Assembly (NCBI GenBank): GCA_943788635.1
Contig: CALSRA010000048.1
Coordinates: 1 to 53,809, forward strand
Length of the DNA stretch: 53,809 nt
Direction: 5' to 3'
DNA from: an uncultured Alphaproteobacteria bacterium
GTDB lineage: Bacteria; Pseudomonadota; Alphaproteobacteria; UBA8366; GCA-2717185
Part shown: one piece after another, positions 45,724 through 53,809 of the stretch
How positions within the stretch are numbered: the stretch's first letter is position 1
Layout of the letters: every line of letters begins with the position of its first letter
Made by a program: the position numbers and the translations under genes
Notes under the pieces: model-generated
Told to the model about the DNA's origin: nothing
The model's input: only the letters and a program-made list of their open reading frames with translations
The model's database searches: none

Positions 45724-46512
45724 ATGAACGTCATGCTTGCAAGGACCGATTATTACGATCAGCACGTGGAAGATGCGGAGAAGGAATTACGCATCCAACT
45801 CGCCGCAGCATACCGACTGGTTGACCATTTTGGCTGGACGGAACTGATCTATGGCCACCTGACCGCGCGCGTGCCAGGGCCGGACCCGCACTTCCTGATC
45901 AACCCCTATGGGCTGAACTATGACGAAATTACCGCGTCGAACCTGGTGAAGATTGATTGCGACGGCAATATCGTCGAACCCAGTGATTACCCGATCAACC
46001 ATGCGGGTTTCGTTATCCATTCGGCCGTCCATATGGCCAATTCAACCGAGCATAAATGCGTCATGCACACCCATACGCGCGCCGGCATGGCAGTGGCAGC
46101 GCTGAAAGACGGGCTCGTGCCGGTTTCTATGTTCGCGACCATCTTCCACAACAAGCTGTCCTATCACGATTATGAAGGGCCCAGCCTGGAAACGGATGAG
46201 CGTGAGGGATTGCTGGAACATCTGGGCGAGAACAAGGCCATGATCCTGCGCAATCACGGCCTGCTGACCACGGGACGCACCGTGCCGGACGCCTTCCTGC
46301 GACTGTACCGACTGGAGCGCGCCTGCCAGATCCAGCTTGATGCCGCAGCAGCGGGCGAAATGATCGTCCTCTCCGATAACGAAGCTCAGTCTTCGGGTGC
46401 CGGGATCGACGGCTTTATGGAAAGCCACAGTGAAAGCCCCGGTATCGGCGCGATGGAATTCGCGGCGCTGATGCGTAAACTGGACAAAATAGACCCGTCC
46501 TATCGCGATTAA
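45724..46512 (+). CDS. Class II aldolase/adducin family protein
   Basis: A 262-residue class II aldolase-fold protein. Zinc-ligand histidines are in CVMHTHTRAGMAV, with another in NHGLLTTGRTV. The glutamate-containing segment before INHAGFVIHSAVH completes the active region. Family members cleave fuculose/ribulose phosphates, but this adducin-like branch is mostly uncharacterised and often sits in catabolic clusters. ATG 45724 follows CGGAGGGAGAAACCGCC. It is the first gene after IS copy 1 and is followed by a terminator. Confidence 0.9.
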   Translation: MNVMLARTDYYDQHVEDAEKELRIQLAAAYRLVDHFGWTELIYGHLTARVPGPDPHFLINPYGLNYDEITASNLVKIDCDGNIVEPSDYPINHAGFVIHSAVHMANSTEHKCVMHTHTRAGMAVAALKDGLVPVSMFATIFHNKLSYHDYEGPSLETDEREGLLEHLGENKAMILRNHGLLTTGRTVPDAFLRLYRLERACQIQLDAAAAGEMIVLSDNEAQSSGAGIDGFMESHSESPGIGAMEFAALMRKLDKIDPSYRD

Positions 46513-46525
46513 CGGGACGAGGTCG

Positions 46526-46566
46526 CGCGGCGCCGTATCCGGGGGGAGACGACGCCGCGTTTTTTT
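46526..46566 (+). terminator. Rho-independent terminator after the aldolase gene
   Basis: CGCGGCG (46526-46532) and CGCCGCG (46553-46559) pair, with further CGT/ACG pairing inside, then seven T. It separates the aldolase gene from the next coding region. Confidence 0.8.
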
Positions 46567-46586
46567 ATTACGGGGGGACGACGCCA

Positions 46587-47456
46587 ATGCCGGATTCGGT
46601 ATGGCTGCACTATGACCAGAAAGCCCTGGACGATCAGTACAACCAGCGGATTCTGGTGCCCGATGCCAATGAATACATGGCACGTCATGGGGTCTTGAGC
46701 GAACAGGTCCGCGCCACGCTGGAGTGCCAGCTCGACATTCCCTATGGCCCCTCGGACGACGAAAAGGTCGACATCTTTCCCGCCGCGCAAAAAGGTGCGC
46801 CGCTGGTTATCTATTTCCATGGCGGCGCGTGGACTCGCTGGCACAAGGACAATAACAGCTTCCAGGCACCGCATTTCGTTGATGCCGGCGCAACCTTCAT
46901 ACCGGTCAATTTCGCCCTCGTGCCGCAGGTCTCGCTGGAAGAACTGGTGCGGCAATGCAAGGCATCGGTCGCCTGGGCCTACGAACACGCCGCCGACTTC
47001 GGTGCCGACCCGAACGAGCTTTACGTTGCCGGTCATTCATCCGGTGCGCATGTGGTCGGCCTGATTGCGGTGACCGACTGGGCAACGGAATACGGCCTCC
47101 CCGCCGATGTCATCAAGGGTGCCTATGCGGCGAGCGGCATGTATGACCTGGAACCGGTGCGGCTGTGTTCGCGGCAGGAATATCTGAATTTGGACGCCGA
47201 AGCCGAAAACCGGCTCAGCGCGATGCGGCATATCCCCGAACGCATGCCACCAATGATCATCGCCTATGGCGGGGGAGAGCAAAAGGAATTCCGCCGTCAG
47301 TCGAAGGACTGGGCGAAGGAACTGCGGCGGCTCGGTCATCCGGTCGTCGCCGAACTCGACCTGCCCGGGCTGCATCATTTTGAAGTCGCCGAACAATTTG
47401 CCAATCCGGACGGCCCACTGCTGCAGGCGATCTTCCAGGATATGGGCCTGCAATAA
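46587..47456 (+). CDS. Alpha/beta hydrolase, arylformamidase/esterase-like
   Basis: A 289-residue hydrolase. The oxyanion motif is HGGAW (residues 78-82), the nucleophile S151 is in AGHSSGAH, and the late histidine is in LPGLHHFEVAEQF. HGGAW plus GHSSGAH is typical of the BD-FAE/kynurenine-formamidase-like group of the hormone-sensitive-lipase clan. ATG 46587 follows CGGGGGGACGACGCCA. It precedes the dehydrogenase gene by 23 bp, so they probably form one operon. Substrate not deducible. Confidence 0.9.
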   Translation: MPDSVWLHYDQKALDDQYNQRILVPDANEYMARHGVLSEQVRATLECQLDIPYGPSDDEKVDIFPAAQKGAPLVIYFHGGAWTRWHKDNNSFQAPHFVDAGATFIPVNFALVPQVSLEELVRQCKASVAWAYEHAADFGADPNELYVAGHSSGAHVVGLIAVTDWATEYGLPADVIKGAYAASGMYDLEPVRLCSRQEYLNLDAEAENRLSAMRHIPERMPPMIIAYGGGEQKEFRRQSKDWAKELRRLGHPVVAELDLPGLHHFEVAEQFANPDGPLLQAIFQDMGLQ

Positions 47457-47479
47457 TTATCAGACCACGAGGCAACACC

Positions 47480-48370
47480 ATGAAAATCGGAATTTGTGGC
47501 ACGGGGAAAATGGGTGCGGCAATGGCCGGCCGGCTGGTCGAGGTCGGACATGAGGTCATTGTCTGGAACCGCACCCGGGCAAAGGCCGATGCGCTGGCTG
47601 GGCCCGGGATCACGGTTGCCGACACTGCGCTTGCCCTGGCCGGAATGGCCGATACGGTCATCTGCATGTATCTGGATCAGAGCGCGCAGGACGGTGTGTA
47701 TGGCGGCGATACCGGGCTCTGCGCCGGACTGACTTCGGCCCATCTGGTGATCGACATGAGCACGGTGAAGCCGGAGGATGCCGGAGCCGCGGCGGAACGG
47801 GTCGGCGCAACGGATGCAGATTTCCTGGAATGCCCGGTCGGCGGCACCGTGGCCCCGGCGAAGACCGGTAAACTGCTGGGCATGGCCGGTGGGACGCAAC
47901 AGGCCTTCGAGCGGGCGAAGCCCTTGCTGGAACAGCTCTGCCGCCGCGTCGAACATGTCGGCCCGGTCGGCACCGGATCGGCGATGAAACTGGCCGTCAA
48001 CCTGCCGCTCGCCGTGTATTGGGAAGCCCTTGGCGAAGCATTGTCCATCGCCATCGCCTCCGGTGTCGACCCGGACCTGGCGGGCGATTTACTGGGCGAC
48101 AGTTCCGGCGCGGCATCTGTAGCCAAGCCACGCATCCCGATCATTGTTTCCGCAATCCGGGGCGAAATGCCGGGCACGCCCGCATTCGACCTGTCCGGCA
48201 TGGCCAAGGACCTGCGACTGATGCAGGAACACGCCGCCACGCTTGGCTTCGAAGTTCCGGCTGCTGCGGCAGCGCGCGGCGCTTATGAAACCGCCGCCGG
48301 GGATGGCTGGGCCGAGCGCGACGCTATCCTGCAGGCAGCGTGGAAATGCCGTAACAGCACCGAGAGTTGA
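47480..48370 (+). CDS. NAD(P)-dependent beta-hydroxyacid dehydrogenase
   Basis: A 296-residue member of the 3-hydroxyisobutyrate/6-phosphogluconate dehydrogenase family. The Rossmann motif is KIGICGTGKMGAAMAGRL, the substrate signature is DADFLECPVGGTVAPAKTG, and the catalytic lysine is in GTGSAMKLAVNL. The NRT after the second strand suggests NADP preference. ATG 47480 has ACGAGGCAACACC upstream. Likely acts on a small hydroxy acid in the same pathway as the upstream hydrolase. Confidence 0.92.
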   Translation: MKIGICGTGKMGAAMAGRLVEVGHEVIVWNRTRAKADALAGPGITVADTALALAGMADTVICMYLDQSAQDGVYGGDTGLCAGLTSAHLVIDMSTVKPEDAGAAAERVGATDADFLECPVGGTVAPAKTGKLLGMAGGTQQAFERAKPLLEQLCRRVEHVGPVGTGSAMKLAVNLPLAVYWEALGEALSIAIASGVDPDLAGDLLGDSSGAASVAKPRIPIIVSAIRGEMPGTPAFDLSGMAKDLRLMQEHAATLGFEVPAAAAARGAYETAAGDGWAERDAILQAAWKCRNSTES

Positions 48371-48437
48371 GCGACCGGCAACCGGAACAATGTGACCGCC
48401 TGCTATACCGGCATTGCATCCTTAGAAGGAACACTTG

Positions 48438-49055
48438 ATGGCTCTCGAAGTAATTGGCGCCGGGTTTGGGCGAACGGGGACAAATTCGCTCAGGCTGGCG
48501 CTGGGGCAACTGGGATTCGGTCCCTGTCATCATATGTTCGAGGTACGGGACAAGCCGCCGGAACTCGCCCATTGGCAACGTGTCGCCAAGGGTGAGGCGA
48601 TGGATTGGGATACCGTCTTTGCCGGATACAGGTCGCAGGTCGACTGGCCCGGCGCCCGCGTCTGGCGTGAACTCGCCGCCTTTTACCCGAACGCAAAGGT
48701 CATTCTCAGTGTCCGCCCCGCCGATGCCTGGTTCGACAGTGTCCAGGTAACCATCGCGCCCTTCATGCGCAACCGCGCAAGCCTGGAAGACGCCCATTTA
48801 CGGGCGATGGGGGAAATGGCACATGAGTTGATCGTACAGCAGGTTTTCGACGACCGGCTGGATGACCGGGCACATACCATTGGTGTTTACGAGCGGCATA
48901 TCGAAGAGGTTCAACAGACCATTCCTGCCGACCGACTGCTGACCATCGATGTGGCTGATGGCTGGGAACCGCTCTGCACCTTCCTTGGCGTGCCGGTCCC
49001 GGGAACCCCGTTTCCAAAAACCAATTCCAGCCAGGATTTCAACCGGAAACCTTGA
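48438..49055 (+). CDS. Sulfotransferase-family protein
   Basis: A 205-residue P-loop sulfotransferase of the Sulfotransfer_4 type. The 5'-phosphosulfate loop is GFGRTGTNSLRLAL near the N-terminus, and the 3'-phosphate strand-helix is AKVILSVRPADAWFDS. ATG 48438 is preceded by GAAGGAACACTTG. It transfers sulfate from PAPS to an unknown acceptor or, in this branch, may have lost that activity. It is 67 bp after the dehydrogenase. Confidence 0.9.
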   Translation: MALEVIGAGFGRTGTNSLRLALGQLGFGPCHHMFEVRDKPPELAHWQRVAKGEAMDWDTVFAGYRSQVDWPGARVWRELAAFYPNAKVILSVRPADAWFDSVQVTIAPFMRNRASLEDAHLRAMGEMAHELIVQQVFDDRLDDRAHTIGVYERHIEEVQQTIPADRLLTIDVADGWEPLCTFLGVPVPGTPFPKTNSSQDFNRKP

Positions 49056-49167
49056 ACGACCGGTCACCTGCAAATATTACCGATTAATGACTTGAATCAA
49101 TGCTCCCCACCCATCGTTAAGACAGACTTTTACGCTTTGATACAGCAGAGCGAACGAGGTGGGTCCG

Positions 49168-50247
49168 ATGCCGGAAGAAACAACCAATCAGCAAGCAATC
49201 GACACCAGCCCTGAAACGGTCAGGGCGAAGCCAAAAGCGAAACCAAGAGTCAGGCCATCGGGTAACGGCACCGCAGGTGCAGCGGCTTCCGCAGCAAAAA
49301 AAACCGCTGTCGAAAAACCTGCCCCGTCCAGCAACGCGCATGATGAAGCGGTCAAACACGCGGCTGAAACCCGGCATCACCTTGCGGAAATGCGGCATGA
49401 CGCCGACACCATCCGGCGGCTGTTCGAGAACGGCGAGTACCCGTATCACACCAAGATGCGGCGCAACGTCTACGAACGCCAGAAAGCGGCGCTTCAGGTC
49501 GAGCTCCTGAAAGTCCAGAAATGGGTAAAGGATCGCGGCGAGAAGATCGTCGTGCTGTTCGAAGGGCGCGATGCCGCCGGCAAGGGCGGCACGATCAAGC
49601 GTTTCATGGAACACCTGAATCCACGCGGCGCCCGCGTCGTCGCACTGGAGAAACCAAGCAAAGAAGAACAGGGCCAGTGGTATTTCCAACGCTATGTCGA
49701 GCACCTGCCGACTGCGGGTGAGATCGTTATATTCGACAGGTCCTGGTAAAACCGCGCGGGTGTTGAGCGCGTGATGGATTTCTGCACGGCAAATGAATAC
49801 CTCGAGTTCATGCGCCAGGTACCGGAACTCGAACGCATGTGGGCCCGTTCGGGCATACGGCTGTTCAAGTACTGGTTTTCTGTCACGAAGGAGGAACAGG
49901 AACGTCGCTTCACCGAACGCAAGACCGATCCCCTGAAGCAATGGAAACTGTCCCCTATCGACATGGCATCACTGCAGAAATGGGAGGATTACACCGAGGC
50001 GAAGGAAGCCATGTTCTTTTATACGGACACCGCCGATGCCCCGTGGGTGATCGTGAAATCATCCGATAAGAAGCGGGCGCGGCTGAACTGCATGATGCAT
50101 TTCCTGTCATCACTGCCCTATGACAACAAGGACACGAAAGTCGTGCATGGCTTCGACCCGCTGATCGTCGGCGCCTCCAGCCATGTCGTTGGACATGGCG
50201 AACATGTTCTGGGACCCAACCTGCACCCCGCCAGTGCAAAACCCTGA
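49168..50247 (+). pseudogene. ppk2: Polyphosphate kinase 2, interrupted by an in-frame TAA
   Basis: Reading through, 359 residues. Residues 1-55 are an Ala/Lys-rich extension; the Walker A is [12 protein letters not shown] (K139), and the Walker B region is EIVIFDRSW. The next codon (194, 49747-49749) is TAA where the family has tyrosine (WYNRAGVERV); NRAGVERV follows in the same frame and the rest of the enzyme to 50247 is intact, including MWARSGIRLFKYWFSVTKEEQ. One base change from TAT or TAC would cause this. As sequenced the product stops at 193 residues and loses the second half of the active site. A GTG/ATG at 49771/49774 could restart the C-terminal part. Start ATG 49168 follows GAGGTG. 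Confidence 0.88.
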
Positions 50248-50249
50248 AC

Positions 50250-50281
50250 GCGCGGTTGACCAACAAACCACGCGCCGTTTT
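50250..50281. terminator. Possible terminator between ppk2 and the gentisate-dioxygenase-like gene
   Basis: GCGCGGTT pairs with AACC-A-CGCGC (one bulged A) around an eight-base loop, followed by CGTTTT. It sits between convergent genes. Confidence 0.5.
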
Positions 50282-51331
50282 CAGGCGTCGGGGAATTCCT
50301 CGTAATAGCCCAGCTTGCGCTGCATGGGGGCATCATCGATGCAGAACAGAAAGGCCGGATCCTTCGACGACCTGTTACGGATCGTCAACCGGGCATGGGT
50401 CGGCACGGCGATGGTGTCGTGCTCGGCCCAATCCAGCGTATCGCCGTCAATTTCTGCCTGCCCTTGCCCCTCGATGCCGTGCAGCACCGAGGATGCCGAG
50501 CGGCGCTTCATCGTGACCTCTTCACCCGGCCTTAGCATCAACGCCGAAAAACCCATGATCGGCAGGCATTCCTCGCCAGTCAGCGGGTTCACATAGGCCA
50601 GGTGCAGGATGTCGCCGCGCCCTGCCCCATGCGACATGTCAACCAGGTTCTGCCGTACTTCGACCCACGGGTATCGCAGCAGCGGATAGCGACTGCGGAC
50701 CTCATTCAGCATCCCGTATGGCAGCAATCCGGACCGGCGATACGTGGTCTGCGATGAATCGGGCGTGTTGCGCGCCGGGTTCGACGGGCCTTCGGTGGCG
50801 TAGGATGCCTCCATCCGATAGACCACCGGCAGGTCGAGCGCATCAAGCCAGACCACCGGCCCCGACCCTTCATGGCCGTGTTCATGCCACAATCCGGACG
50901 GTGTCAGGATCAGGTCACCACGTTCCATCGGCAGCTTCTCCCCCCTCGACCGAGGTGAACCCGCCCTCCCCTACCACGACAAAACGAATGGCGCTGGGTG
51001 AGTGGCGATGGTTGGGCGCGACCTCGCCCGGCAGGATCAGTTGCAGGCCAAGATAGATGGACGGCGTCGCCATCGCATTTTCCAGCCCGAGACCCGGATT
51101 GCACAGCATGAGCACGCGACGTTCCGCTTTTTCGATCGGGGTCAGTTCGCCCGCCTGCAGAAGCAGCGGCCGGATATCATCGTAGCGCCACAAGGTGGGC
51201 TCGGTCGCGCGAGTCGGCCGGTGATGCGGCACCAGCGACCGCAGGCTTGGCCAGAGCGGACCGAGATTGATATCGGTCAACGCCTGCCGGTATTCCAGCG
51301 GCAGTTCCTCCAACGTACCCAGCTGGCTCAT
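50281..51331 (-). pseudogene. Gentisate 1,2-dioxygenase-like bicupin, frameshifted in a G6 tract
   Basis: The N-terminal part (51331 to ~50945) carries [21 protein letters not shown], a cupin metal site with HxH. The C-terminal part, in another frame to 50281, carries [21 protein letters not shown] and a second cupin ending LGYYEEFPDA. The coding strand has six G at 50945-50940; with five G the two halves join as [13 protein letters not shown] and yield about 349 residues, the normal length. As sequenced, the first frame stops at 50915. ATG 51331 follows GGAAGGATCACGGTG. The intact enzyme would open gentisate or a similar hydroxybenzoate ring. IS copy 2 begins 105 bp upstream, possibly separating the gene from its promoter. 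Confidence 0.85.
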
Positions 51332-51436
51332 CACCGTGATCCTTCCCTTGTGCTGACAGTCCCCGGCATTATCGGAGGCCGGTCATTCACTGGCAAGGCA
51401 ACCGCCACCATTCCATTCGGGCACCCCGATACCCTA

Positions 51437-52369
51437 AGTGTCCGGCCCGAAATGAGTTGAGTGATTTCAGTAAGTTGTGATTCTCTCGTTTGTGTTGAAG
51501 CAAATGAGGAGACACAACATGTGGACTGAGATCACCCGCCCGCAGTTTGATCGTTCGAGCCTTCGTTACGCAAGCGACTTGACGGATAAGGAGTGGCGTT
51601 TGATTTCGCCATTATTGTCCCCGCCGCGTCGATTAGGCCGCCCGCGAACCACGGATTTTCGAGAAGTGGTGAATGGGATTTTTTATGTGGCGCGCACCGG
51701 TTGCCAATGGCGCATGGTGCCCCGGGAATTTCCGCCACGCAGTACGATCCAGCGATATTTTTACGCTTGGCGCTCGGATGGAACCTTGCACGTCATCAAT
51801 CGCCAACTGGTGATGTCGATGCGGGAAACCTCTGGGCGCACGACCAGCCCGACCGCCGGGGTGATCGACAGCCAGACGGTGAAAACCACGGAAAGCGGCG
51901 GTGTTCGGGGCTATGACGCGGGAAAGAAGGTCAAAGGGCGCAAGCGTCATATCGTGACCGACACAGGCGGCTTTCTGGTCGCCGTCATGGTTCACGCCGC
52001 CGATATCCAGGATCGCGACGGCGCGCCCGCGCTGTTGGCGTCGATACGCCACGCCTTTCCCGGTTGCGCCATGTTTTCGCCGATGGTGGTTACGCGGGAC
52101 CGAAGTTGCGCGACGCGCTGGCCAAACTTGGGAAGTGGACCGTGCAGATCGTCAAGCGCTCCGACGCCGCCAAGGGGTTCGTATTGTTGCCCCGCCGCTG
52201 GGTGGTTGAGCGCACCTTCGCTTGGCTCGGTCGTAACCGCCGTCTCGCCAAAGATTTCGAGGAAACCATCGAAAGCGCGGAGGCATGGCTCCTGATCGCC
52301 AGCATTCAACTGCTCGCCCGACGATTGGCAAGAGCATGAAAACATGGATATCATTTCGAGTCAGACTCT
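51437..52369 (+). mobile_element. IS5-family insertion sequence, copy 2 (frameshifted)
   Basis: 933 bp, same orientation as copy 1 and apparently identical except for one C fewer at 52059-52061 (CCC against CCCC in copy 1). TA flanks both ends (51435-51436 and 52370-52371). Near-identity means both insertions are recent. The copies bracket 45504-51434. Confidence 0.92.
51519..52339 (+). pseudogene. IS5-family transposase, broken by a one-base deletion
   Basis: The first ~180 residues match copy 1 exactly through LLASIRHAFP. The missing C then shifts the frame, while the C-terminal half (VFADGGYAG, WVVERTFAW) is preserved in the next frame to 52339. Without the second D and the E in frame the product cannot be a DDE transposase unless frameshifting occurs. 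Confidence 0.9.
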
Positions 52370-52414
52370 TAGATAGGGGAAGGGGCGCAGCCTGAAATGG
52401 CAAAGGAAACTGGA

Positions 52415-53791
52415 ATGAAAAATACCGCTGTCTTGATTGGGTGTCTCGCCGTCCTGGGATTTACAGACGTTGCGATTGCCACCCCGGCTGTGCCGGAGCG
52501 GGTCGAACTGGCGCAGGCACCGCGCCCCCTGGTTTCCGGCGAACGGGTTCGGGTGAAGAAGCTGGCCCGCGATATGGAAAGCGCGATGCAAACCCTCAAC
52601 CAGGGCGGTGTCACCCCCTTCCAGGATCCGACCTATGCCGACAAGTGGCGCAAGTCGGTCGAGCGGTACCGGGCCGCAGTACAAAAATTTCCGCAAGTTG
52701 ATGATCCCGATGTGCAGGCAGCCGCCGCGAAACTGGCGGAGCTGGAAAACATGGTGGCCTTCGGCGTGCAATCCGCCGGCAAGCAGCAATCGGAACTCGG
52801 CGATGTCCAAAAGATCCTTGCGACCATCGAACAGAACCTGCGCGCCAACCGCGCGCCGCAATGGCTGCCGCCACCGTTTACCGAGCAGGAAGCCCGCAAC
52901 TGGATAAAGGTCGCCGCCGACTCCCAGCAGACAGCAAAGAAAGCCGTCGCCGAACTGCAACGCATCGCCCCCACAGCACACCTGCCGGTCAATCGCGGCA
53001 CGGTGCAATCCGGTGCGCCCTATGACAAACAGGACCTGGACCGGCTGCTGCGTTTTGCCAATGGCAATCTAAAGGATGTGGACAGTGCCCTGAAGCAGAC
53101 CCTTGATGCGCTGAAGACCCAGTTCGCCGCCCAGGACCGGGAACTTGCCTATTACCGGGAGCTCGATCCGGACAATGAAAAGCACCGTATGAACGCCTTC
53201 CTCAAGGAGGGCGCCGAGGCGGATATCTATGCCGGGCTCGACAGGCATCTGGCCCTGGCGCAATCGGTCACCGGCTATCAGCGTGCCTTCGCCAAGGCCC
53301 CGACCCCCCGGTCGCTGGCGCGTATCGACGAGATCATCACGCTGCGAAAGACCTATGCGGCAAACCGGTTAAAAGCGCTCGGCGCATCGAAACTGCCCGA
53401 AGCCAAAAGCAGCGATGCAGAACAGCTCGCCATCGCCGAACAGATCCTTGCCAAGCCACGTTATGAATTCGGCGAACACGGCCCCATCGTGCTGACCACG
53501 AAGGACATTGTCGAACGCGAAAAGCAGGTCAGCCGCGCCGAAATCAAGGATATTGATGTCAGCCTGTCCGGTAAGGTTACCCTGTCGGGGACGCAGACGA
53601 CCTGGAATTACAAATGGCAGGAATTCAAATTCGCTACGCCGCTGAAGGATACCGATAGCGGTGAATGGTATATCTGGTGGATCACGGTAAAGAAATTCTC
53701 GTCCGGCTGGGAACGCACCCCGATCGGCGAATGGGTCTCCGGCGCCACCACCAAGGGTGACCTGATCCTGCGGGAAAATTTCACGAAATAG
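52415..53791 (+). CDS. Secreted helical protein of unknown function
   Basis: A 458-residue protein with a signal peptide (MKNTAVLIGCLAVLGFTDVA, cleavage near A22). Residues ~45-300 are mostly amphipathic helix (for example VQAAAAKLAELENMV and KQTLDALKTQFAAQDRELAYYR), coiled-coil-like. A beta-rich, tryptophan-rich C-terminal part (~365-458: TTWNYKWQEFKFAT, GEWYIWWITVKKF) looks like a separate domain. I do not recognise the family. ATG 52415 follows AAAGGAAACTGGA; an ATG 18 bp upstream would add six residues before the signal. It starts 45 bp after IS copy 2, which may have replaced its promoter. Confidence 0.82.
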   Translation: MKNTAVLIGCLAVLGFTDVAIATPAVPERVELAQAPRPLVSGERVRVKKLARDMESAMQTLNQGGVTPFQDPTYADKWRKSVERYRAAVQKFPQVDDPDVQAAAAKLAELENMVAFGVQSAGKQQSELGDVQKILATIEQNLRANRAPQWLPPPFTEQEARNWIKVAADSQQTAKKAVAELQRIAPTAHLPVNRGTVQSGAPYDKQDLDRLLRFANGNLKDVDSALKQTLDALKTQFAAQDRELAYYRELDPDNEKHRMNAFLKEGAEADIYAGLDRHLALAQSVTGYQRAFAKAPTPRSLARIDEIITLRKTYAANRLKALGASKLPEAKSSDAEQLAIAEQILAKPRYEFGEHGPIVLTTKDIVEREKQVSRAEIKDIDVSLSGKVTLSGTQTTWNYKWQEFKFATPLKDTDSGEWYIWWITVKKFSSGWERTPIGEWVSGATTKGDLILRENFTK

Positions 53792-53809
53792 GGATAAGCT
53801 TCACCCCAG

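Noticed and set aside
44566..52371. Proof of a composite transposon from target duplications
   Set aside because: Each IS is flanked by TA only; a 2-bp duplication cannot show that the outer ends moved together.

Overview
The window reads as a chromosomal segment of a GC-rich alphaproteobacterium, probably Rhodospirillales-like and free-living (possibly marine). This rests on the gene types and order: a CIRCE-controlled groESL, argD-argF-hslO, several tripartite transporters (TctCBA and a TRAP system), TauD-type dioxygenases, CoA-transferase/acyl-CoA dehydrogenase clusters and an alanine/lysine-rich histone-like protein. The taxonomic placement is inference. I see no tRNA, rRNA, CRISPR array, phage genes or replication origin.

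Layout. 1-1557: the N-terminal part of a large secreted protein running off the left edge. 1.7-4.4 kb: a zinc-homeostasis operon of a Zur-like repressor, a COG0523/CobW metallochaperone GTPase and a cysteine-synthase-like PLP enzyme; the last is frameshifted at a four-copy GGCAG repeat. 4.4-6.4 kb: aldo/keto reductase and a TauD dioxygenase on the minus strand. 6.5-8.7 kb: promoter, CIRCE, groES, groEL and a strong terminator. 8.7-13.8 kb: RidA and YciI (minus), then argD-argF-hslO, a lipoprotein and bolA. 13.8-17.1 kb: tctCBA (minus). 17.5-22.8 kb: GST, FAH-family hydrolase, an orphan beta-propeller, a ThDP enzyme and an MDR reductase. 22.8-24.7 kb: a PAS-GGDEF-EAL cyclic-di-GMP protein. 25.1-28.9 kb: TRAP transporter genes dctP-dctQ-dctM and a NIPSNAP-like protein. 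28.9-36.7 kb: seven minus-strand genes including a four-gene acyl-CoA block. 36.8-44.5 kb: TerB-like protein, second TauD, second solute-binding-like protein, hydroxyacyl-CoA dehydrogenase, a secreted caspase-like protein, an amidohydrolase/SnoaL pair and the histone-like protein.

44.6-52.4 kb is the most dynamic part. Two copies of one IS5-family element (934 and 933 bp, same orientation) bracket six genes. Within this block polyphosphate kinase 2 carries an in-frame TAA just after its Walker B motif and a gentisate-dioxygenase-like cupin gene is split by an extra G in a G6 tract. The second IS copy has lost one C and its transposase is frameshifted. A secreted helical protein of unknown function follows the second IS.

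How the genes fit together. Most of the window is housekeeping plus catabolic and transport capacity for small organic acids and acyl-CoA-linked substrates. I did not find a clear undescribed defence or mobile system. The observations most worth following are the four disrupted reading frames (real decay, phase variation or sequence error), the zinc operon, the secreted caspase-like protein, two leaderless solute-binding-like proteins without permeases, and the IS pair flanking the histone-like gene and the accessory block.
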